Notes under the pieces: generated by a model | What the model saw: only the letters and a program-made list of their open reading frames with translations | What the model was told of the DNA's origin: nothing | The model's database searches: none | Translations under genes and position numbers: made by a program | Assembly: GCA_006384855.1 (NCBI GenBank) | Contig: VCJN01000232.1 | Location: forward strand, 48,289-112,288 | Length of the DNA stretch: 64,000 nt | Direction of reading: 5' to 3' | From: Tetraselmis striata | Lineage: Eukaryota; Chlorophyta; Chlorodendrophyceae; Chlorodendrales; Chlorodendraceae | Part shown: piece after piece, positions 57,575-64,000 of the stretch | How positions within the stretch are numbered: the stretch's first letter is position 1 | Layout: each line of letters opens with the position of its first letter

Positions 57575-57811
57575 ATGATACATCGCGTCCGTCGTAGTCT
57601 CCGCAACTGGCAAGCCGCTGGTGCAAATCGTCGGGTTATCGACTGGATCTCTAGAGGTGTACGCGTTCCGTTTTTAGACGGGCTTATTGCCCCCCCTTTC
57701 TTTTCATCAGAGGGTGTCCATGGAGGATGTTACCCCTCCGGCCCGGAGGCGGAGTTTATGCAGGATGAATGGACTCGCTTCTTGGCCGTTGGAGCATGGG
57801 AGCGATGCTAA
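57575..57811 (+). pseudogene. DIRS-like reverse transcriptase N-terminal scrap
   Basis: Reads RRSLRNWQAAGANRRVIDWISRGVRVPF, then EAEFMQDEWTRFLAVGAWERC and TAA. This matches the W...GA...V..WI..G..IPF ... E..F...E...LL..GA pattern that precedes the reverse transcriptase core in DIRS/PAT-type and related elements. The downstream frame (LVSQMLLLVPK) is a degraded version of the expected continuation. Confidence 0.5.
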
Positions 57812-58471
57812 TATTGCGCAAAGTTGGTGTCTCAGATGCTGCTCTTGGTTCCTAAGCTAGCACTGTGAGATTCAGATGTGACGTAAATGTGCCCTACTGG
57901 TGACGAACGACGACATACGGGGACGATACGGGACGGACGAGGGACGTGGATTTCATACCCAGTAGCGACGACTATCGCGCGCGACCTGTAAAGTACTATA
58001 TGAATTTCTCGTTTCCATAATTTCATCAAATTGATATGCGCACGCGGGCTCGCGTGTCGCCCGCCGACGCGGAGCACCCGGGCTAAGTACAGGCGGATGT
58101 ACGCACTCATTGCACATCGCCGCACATCGCTGACCGCACATCGCTGACCGCTGACCCCGCGGTGTGCGGCGATGTGCGGCACGACGGGCGGAGGTGTGGG
58201 CGGATGTAGGTGGTACGGTAGGTGGTAGGCGGTAGGTGGTGTTCGTAGGTGCGCGTTTTAATGCAGCCGCCCTAATTGCTGATGATTGTGTAACGCCCCA
58301 GCACGCGCATGAAGTACGGGGTCGCCTCACGGTCACCGCCGCTCACCGTTGAATCAAGCGCGGACAGCCGCGCACTCGCATCTGTGTTGCCTGCCGGTGG
58401 TGGGTTACATCCACCCCAACTCTCAACCCCCCCCCCCCCCCCCCCCCCGCCCCCCGCGCGCGGCAGCAGGC

Positions 58472-60200
58472 ATGCCGGCAAAGGGATGGATAGCGAGTGT
58501 GTCGAAGGATGGCGTGTACTCATGCAAGCACTGCCGGGGCAACGTGACGGGCACTTGTGATAAGATGGCGCGAGAGCGGCACTTCCTAAAATTCCCGAAC
58601 TGTAGCCACTCGTTGAAGCGTGCGGCTAAGTTGCGCCGCAAGGCCGCCTTATCACAAGCAGCAGCAGCAGGGGCGGCAGCAGCAGCAACAACAACAACAG
58701 GGGCGGCAGCAGGAGTAGCTGCAGCCGTCGGAAACGGCCCGCCGGCGCCGGTCTCGGACGACGGCGGCTCGAAGGTGGACGATGTGATGGGCGTGGGGGA
58801 GGACCCCGTTGGCGAAGACGGTATGGACATCGACGCGCCTGCGTGGCCGCCGGCGGGCGTGGAACCCGCGATGAGGGCGTGATATGGAAAGGCGATCCCG
58901 GCGACTTCTACATGAAGGTCATCGCCAAGAAGTTCCGGGGAGTATGGCACTACGGCGTGATAACCGGCGTCGTTACCGAGTGGGTGTTGGAGGACTACGG
59001 CGGGGCGACCCAGTGGCGCGCTGTTTTCGAGGACGGGGGCATTGTGGGCCTTCTGCGTTCAGAGGTGAGTGGGCCCGGCCTGCGTGCTGGTGGCACCACT
59101 CAACTGCGGTTGTATGGAATCACACGCACCCGCCCGGTCGGCGTGGCAGGTTGTGGAGGCTATGACGGCTGCCCAGGAGCACCCCCCTGTGGATGCGGAC
59201 GGGGAGGCTCGCTTGGTAACCGTCCATGAAGGCGATGACTTGTCTAGTGAATCACGCACCTTGCCCGGCGTGCGGTCAACACAACCCGGCTGGCGGAGGC
59301 CAAGCAGAACACTAGCTGCCATGGCGTGTGCCATGTGCATGTGGTCCGGGGCTATGTCAGCATGGTCAACCTCTTCCCCCTCGCGCCGTTCCACCTGTTT
59401 TTTTTGGCTTGGGAAGGGACTTCTGGAGGAAATTTGTCACCGTGCAGGGCCACATTGGATTCCGAGCTATGAAGCAGGAAGACCGGCGCCAGGCTTTAGT
59501 CCCGATACCCAGCAACTTTGAACGAGGGTTGCGCCCTTCGTTTGCAGTGTCCAAGAATCGAAAGGTAAACCCCTCCCCCCCCCCCCCCCCCCCCGGGCGT
59601 GGGCGTGGGCGTGGGCGTGACGGCATTCCCCTCCATGACTGCAGGGTCAGGCAAGGTGACGGTGCAGCCCGGCTGGGTCATGGAGGACTGCTTGCACCAC
59701 ATGGAAACGTTTTCCATTCTTAACGCCGGTCCGCTCCTCGAGGAGGCCCGGGTGAAGGCGATCATGCCCGAGAAGGAGCTCGCGTCCCCAGCGGTGGTGC
59801 GTTCGGTGTCACGACTGGCGGTGCTTGGGCACATGTACATGCGCCTGCAAGGAGCTGCGTGGTTCGTCACGCGGTGGGGGTTGCAGAATGTGGTGACGGA
59901 GGAGGACGGCCCCGAGCGCAAGGCGCAGGTGGACGCGCTCACTAGGGAGGGGAGGACTCGATACCCAGCGCGGCGCCAAGGCGCGGCGGCCGGGGCAGCG
60001 CGGCGCCAAGGCGCGGCGGCCGGGGCAGCGCGGCGCCAAGGCGCGGCGGCCGGGGCAGCGCGGCGCCAAGGCGCGGCGGCCGGGGCAGCGCGGCGCCAAG
60101 GCGCGGCGGCCGGGGCAGCGCGGCGCCAAGGCGCGGCGGCCGGGGCAGCGCGGCGCCAAGGCGCGGCGGCCGGGGCAGCGCGGCGCCAAGACAGCGCATA
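58472..60200 (+). CDS. Unrecognised gene or element: BED-like finger, Tudor-like part, repeat tail
   Basis: Segment 1 (58472-58882, 136 aa): MPAKGWIASVSKDGVYSCKHC...H.FLKFPNC, a C2HC BED-like finger, then Ala/Thr-rich linker and acidic GEDGMDID. Segment 2 (about 58884-59064): DFYMKVIAKKFRGVWHYGVITG...WRAVFEDGG, resembling small Tudor/chromo-like barrels. It joins in phase 0 over GTGAGT...GGCAG to 59150 (VVEAMTAAQEHPP). Segment 3 (about 59400-59564): DFWRKFVTVQGHIGF...SKNRK. Segment 4 (59645-60200): GKVTVQPGWVMEDCLHHMETFS..., ending in seven ARRQGAAAGA repeats. Segment 1 to 2 needs a frame change, and the 3 to 4 junction is off by one base, so it is broken or my splicing is wrong. Finger plus barrel suggests a mobile-element or chromatin protein; not identified. 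Confidence 0.5.
59971..60190. repeat. Coding minisatellite: seven perfect 30-bp units plus 10 bp
   Basis: Seven identical 30-bp units (59971-60180) encode a 10-residue repeat, RRQGAAAGAA, in the plus frame. No base differs between units, which indicates very recent expansion or continuing homogenisation. Confidence 0.97.
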
Positions 60201-60784
60201 GAGCGGAATCGGCGGAAAGGGATGCATTACAAATTGTGGACGGCAGCCGCTGAAAACTATGCGGTCATGCCGCAACAACCCCAGCACTGGCTTCTGGATA
60301 CCTCTGATCTGGCTGGCGGCGGCGGGCTGCGGGATGCAGGGCCGCATGACTGAGGTGGCGGTGCTGGTGAGCCCGGAGAGTCTGCATGCGGCGGAGGCGG
60401 CGCAGCCGCATAGGCACTAGACAATGCTCTGAAGCGAGCCCCAATTGTCTGCCCAGCGCCTGCCCCAATGTAACGCACCAGCTTGGCAGCAATTGGCAGC
60501 TCTTTTGCCCCCCCTCCACCCCACAGACACACTACCAATACCAGTTTCTCATCCCGGCGGGCAGTTGATGCGTATACCCAGGCTTGTGCGTACGCGGTGC
60601 GGGGGGGGGGGGGGGGGGAATCACTATAGCTAAGCTAGTGATGTGAGATATGAGTGCAGCAACAGATATTGTGCAAGATATAATACGATGGCATGCAAGC
60701 GGGTCCCCGCTCTTCCACAATCATTGGCCCTGCTCCCTCTTGCCCCGCCCCCGGTGCCCTTTAGCTGCTCTCAGCATCCCGAGT

Positions 60785-60934
60785 GGGATGGGCGGGGCAG
60801 CGGTTGCTACCGAGTGAGGCGTAGCATCGTTTGCAGTAGCAACGCAGCCTTTCCGGTGTGACGCCGCCTGGATGTAACCCAGCAGTACGCGCAAAGTGCA
60901 AGTGCAAGCTGCTGATGGCGGGGATCCCGCGCGC

Positions 60935-60965
<31 letters not shown>

Positions 60966-61291
60966 CGGCTGTGGGATAGGCGGGGCAGCGGTTGCTACCG
61001 AGTGAGGCGTAGCATCGTTTGCAGTAGCAACGCAGCCTTTCCGGTTGCATAGTGTGACACCGCTTGGATGTAACCCAGCAGTACGCGCAAAGTGCAAGTG
61101 CAAGCTGCTGATGGCGGGGATCCCGCGCGCGGGGGGGGGGGGGGGGGGGGGGGGGCAGCGGCTGTGGGATAGGCGGGGCAGCGGTTGCTACCGAGTGAGG
61201 CGTAGCATCGTTTGCAGTAGCAACGCAGCCTTTCCGGTTGCATAGTGTGACACCGCTTGGATGTAACCCAGCAGTACGCGCAAAGTGCAAG
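60785..61291. repeat. Tandem triplication, about 190-bp unit
   Basis: Units start at 60785, 60973 and 61166 (GGGAT(A/G)GGCGGGGCAGCGG) and end in a G run of different length (G27 and G23). The third is cut at about 61291. Length differs mainly in the G runs. The first unit also lacks a short GTTGCATAGT block. Confidence 0.95.
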
Positions 61292-61335
61292 TGTTACACG
61301 TCCGTGTGCCCCACCCAATGACATTGCGCCCGACC

Positions 61336-61983
61336 TCACTGACGGCATGTCTCGCTCTCCTTCAGCTCCTGGGCCGTCCGCCGCCTCACCCTGCGCACCC
61401 TACCAGCCGCGCGTGCCTTCTCGGAAGCCTCACACACGGCGGCGCGAGTCGCGTCGTGGAACGCGTCCCTGACATGGCGGAACTCCGCCCTCACCGTGGC
61501 CGTGGTCGGGCAGAGGACTGCCCGCTGATGGGTCGCCATGCATGGGTACTTGGGGCCGCACAAAGCCGGGGTGCCGTCGCAGCAACACTCCCAGTCCGTC
61601 CGTTGGCCGCAGTCCACGCATGACGGGCGTCCGGCCAGGACACGCACATGATAGTGCATGTGGCCGCCTCCCGCCACTGCTCGTAGTGCTCCGGTCAACA
61701 TGGCGACGAGCAAGTCGGCATGTCCCGCAGGTGGCTGCGGGGCGGGTGGCGCGAGCGCAGCCTCGCTCGCCTCGACAACCCCCTCAGCCCGATCAGTCGC
61801 CTCGACCACGGCCTCCTCCGCCTCCTGACGCGGCGCACCAGGCGCATCATCGTCGCCTGGCAGGGCGTCCCCCCCCGCAACGGCGCCGTCGGCGGTGGCC
61901 GACGCCGTCGTGGCGGGGTGTTGTGAGGAGGTGGCCCTAGACATAGGTAGGTGGGGCCGGCACCGCCATGTGTTGCTCCACAT
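61336..61983 (-). CDS. Cysteine-rich zinc-ribbon-like ORF (transposase-tail type?)
   Basis: 215 codons, or 202 from a second ATG at 61944 (MSRATSSQ), which is the more natural start. The N-terminal half is Ala/Glu-rich and low in complexity. The second half reads HYHVRVLAGRPSCVDCGQ, CCCDGTPALCG and YPCMATH, a C-x2-C ... C-x-C ... C ... C ... H array like the zinc ribbon at the end of piggyBac-type transposases. The C-terminal tail is helical and basic (RVRRVRRRTAQELKE). No transposase core was found next to it. It could be an orphan or domesticated tail, or an unrelated zinc protein. Confidence 0.45.
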   Translation of the reverse strand: MWSNTWRCRPHLPMSRATSSQHPATTASATADGAVAGGDALPGDDDAPGAPRQEAEEAVVEATDRAEGVVEASEAALAPPAPQPPAGHADLLVAMLTGALRAVAGGGHMHYHVRVLAGRPSCVDCGQRTDWECCCDGTPALCGPKYPCMATHQRAVLCPTTATVRAEFRHVRDAFHDATRAAVCEASEKARAAGRVRRVRRRTAQELKESETCRQ

Positions 61984-62283
61984 GCGGTGCGGTTCCTGAC
62001 GCGACAGCTCCGTCGCACCAGTACCGGCGCCGGCACCCCACGCCCGCTGGGATTACCACCAACCGGCATGTTTCCTTTGGGAGGCGGTTCATCCGCGTCG
62101 GAGGTGAGCGGCGGTGCCTGTGTGGGTGTGAATACTGCCCGGCCATTAGGGCTCCCGCCGCCTGCCGCTCCGCCGACCCAAGCCGCGGCGTGTGCTGCGC
62201 CCCGCATAGTCGCCTCGAATATAATATACATGACGCGGGGACGGGGGGGGGGGGGGGGGGGGGGGGGGATTCGTGCGTTTCGT

Positions 62284-62586
62284 ATGTCGGCGGAAAGGCG
62301 TGCGAAGCTGCGGCTGGCGAAGGTGGTGGAAATAAGCGTGGCGGCGTCGGCGGCGTATTACCGTGCGTGCATGCGTGCGCAACCCCGCGGCAGCAAGCGC
62401 CGGACTCGGCGTGTGCCGGCGGCAGAGCTGCGAAGCCATGGACACGGTACGGGATGCCAAGTCTGGCTAAGCAACTGCCGAGGCTGGCGGCTTAACCCCC
62501 ATGTCCGGCGGTTGAGGGACGGAAAGTGCGTAGAAGTTGATCGGCAAAGCGGGCATATAAGCCTGGCTGTGCTAGGTTCCTATTAA
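62284..62586 (+). CDS. Small unrecognised ORF, 100 aa
   Basis: MSAERRAKLRLAKVVEISVAASAAYYRACM..., basic, with GCQVWLSNCRGW near residue 60. It follows a G32 run. Composition is compatible with coding but there is no homologue I recognise. Confidence 0.2.
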   Translation: MSAERRAKLRLAKVVEISVAASAAYYRACMRAQPRGSKRRTRRVPAAELRSHGHGTGCQVWLSNCRGWRLNPHVRRLRDGKCVEVDRQSGHISLAVLGSY

Positions 62587-62716
62587 GTAATGGCGGTTTG
62601 TGCTAAGTAATTCTTAGGGGTAGACCATGCAGCGCAGGTAGGGGGCGGTATAAATGAGGCCGGCACATATACTGCTCCACGAAACGACACTGTCGCACGT
62701 GTAGTTGAATAGGACG

Positions 62717-62750
<34 letters not shown>

Positions 62751-62833
62751 CCGGGTCGGCCCGCCGACCGCCACGGCATGTAATATCTGTCATGCATCGC
62801 CGGGGTATGTGTGAGTGGATGCCCCGCCGCCAC

Positions 62834-62864
<31 letters not shown>

Positions 62865-62944
62865 ATTTACACTTGTGCACTCATTAAGTTGGGCTGGTTT
62901 CGGAGCAGTACATGTACGTATGTATATACATACAATGGAACGTA

Positions 62945-64000
62945 GGACCTGCGCGGAAAGAGGCGGGGCTGGCGGAGTGCGTTGGGGGTGCGTAGAGTAG
63001 CGTGTTGGTGAGATTCGGGGTGCATCGGACGCCGGATGCCCATCCACCCAGCGTAAAAGACGCGTACGTAATATTCACACTATATATATTCACACGCAAA
63101 TGTGTGAAAACCGGACATTCCGTGCCGGATGGGTGGGAATACGGCGTCCGATGCAGCCAAAACCCCAGGGACACGCTATTCTATGCACCGCCAATGCACT
63201 CCGCCAGCACCGCCTCATTCTCTGTCGATTTCGAAAACGCCTTCACATTATCCACCGCTAATTGCAATTGCCACCGTGTAATGTTGTCACGGTGTGCGCA
63301 CACAACAACACTTACTACCGGTTCCGACGCGGATGGAGGCGAGGCTTGCGGAGTGCGTTGGGGGTGCGTAGAGTAGCGTGCTGCAAATAATTGGGGTGCA
63401 TCGGACGCCGGATGCCCATCCACCCGGCGTAAAAGACGCGTAATATTCACACTTTATTAACACACAAATGTGTGAAAACCGGACATTCCGTGCCGGATGG
63501 GTGGGAATACGGCGTCCGATGCAGCCAAAACCCCAGGGACACGCTATTCTATGCACCGCCAATGCACTCCGCCAGCACCGCCTCATTCTCTGTCGATTTC
63601 GAAAACGCCTTCACATTATCCACCGCTAATTGCAATTGCCACCGTGTAATGTTGTCACGATGTGCGCACACAACAACACTTACTACCGGTTCCGACGCGG
63701 ATGGAGGCGAGGCTTGCGGAGTGCGTTTGGGGGTGCGTAGAGTAGCGTGCTGCAAATAATTGGGGTGCATCGGACGCCGGATGCCCATCCACCCGGCGTA
63801 AAAGACGCGTAATATTCACACTGCTTTCTTAACACACAAATGTGTGAAAACCGGACATTCCGTGCCGGATGGGTGGGAATACGGTGTCTGATGCAGCCAA
63901 AACCCCAGGGACACGCTATTCTATGCACCGCCAATGCACTCCGCCAGCACCGCCTCATTCTCTGTCGGATTTCGAAAACGCCTTCACATTATCCACCGCT
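62945..64000. repeat. Tandem array, about 370-bp unit with internal palindrome, open at window end
   Basis: Three units starting (at GGTGCATCGG) at 63019, 63395 and 63764, periods 376 and 369; the third runs off the window, and a partial unit precedes at about 62945. Inside units 1 and 2, TGCATCGGACGCCG faces CGGCGTCCGATGCA (63021-63034 with 63142-63155; 63397-63410 with 63510-63523). An inner TTCACAC/GTGTGAA pair strengthens the hairpin. In unit 3 the right arm has two C-to-T changes. No coding is supported. Confidence 0.95.

Noticed and set aside
59971-60190. CRISPR-like array
   Set aside because: The 30-bp units are head-to-tail without spacers and lie in an open reading frame of a eukaryotic locus.
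59496-60347. 283-codon minus-strand ORF rich in RRAAPAAAPW
   Set aside because: It is the complement of the plus-strand 30-bp repeats; the rest has no structure, and the plus frame carries better domain-like sequence.

Overview
This is nuclear DNA from a eukaryote, most likely a green alga. The genes are GC-rich and cut by many GT-AG introns. DNA polymerase delta aligns best with plant-type sequences as I know them. LRR ectodomains are built from 72-nt phase-2 exons as in land plants. Short CCCTAAA-type (plant/algal telomere) stretches are present, and the mobile elements are chromoviruses, piggyBac-like, pogo-like and DIRS-like. The species cannot be fixed from the sequence.

Region 1 (about 2.0-12.9 kb, minus strand): a complete 13-exon gene for the catalytic subunit of DNA polymerase delta. 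I could join all exons in phase to a 1097-residue protein with every exonuclease, polymerase and cysteine motif in order.

Region 2 (14.5-32.2 kb): two paralogous, head-to-head LRR membrane-protein genes. The minus-strand gene (14551-18372) has two ectodomain modules. The plus-strand gene (23638-32162) has 21 exons, 687 residues and three modules. Each module is a cysteine cap with W..C..C spacing, then 24-residue LRRs with roughly one LRR per exon, then usually a short closing repeat. Both proteins end in one membrane helix and a short tail with no kinase. A 5.3 kb gene-poor stretch lies between them.

Region 3 (32-58 kb): gene-poor and full of decayed mobile DNA. It holds a 3' exon encoding a RAP domain, a pogo/CENP-B-type transposase relic, gag and pol relics of a Ty3/chromovirus (38.3-46.6 kb) with another inverted-repeat element inserted into its RNase H, a second minus-strand retroelement relic (49.2-50.4 and 53.2-53.8 kb), a piggyBac-like relic between its two halves (50.8-52.8 kb), and a DIRS-like reverse transcriptase scrap at 57.6 kb.

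Region 4 (58.3-64.0 kb): an unrecognised BED-finger-like/Tudor-like gene or element ending in seven perfect 30-bp coding repeats, a roughly 190-bp tandem triplicate, a cysteine-rich ORF resembling transposase zinc ribbons, and a roughly 370-bp palindrome-bearing tandem array running off the window end.

Two patterns cut across regions. Long homopolymers sit in introns with C on the sense strand and often begin just after the 5' splice site, at about +6. A 13-mer, TGGTTTCGGAGCA, recurs eight times exactly and five times with one mismatch, always outside the exons I could define.
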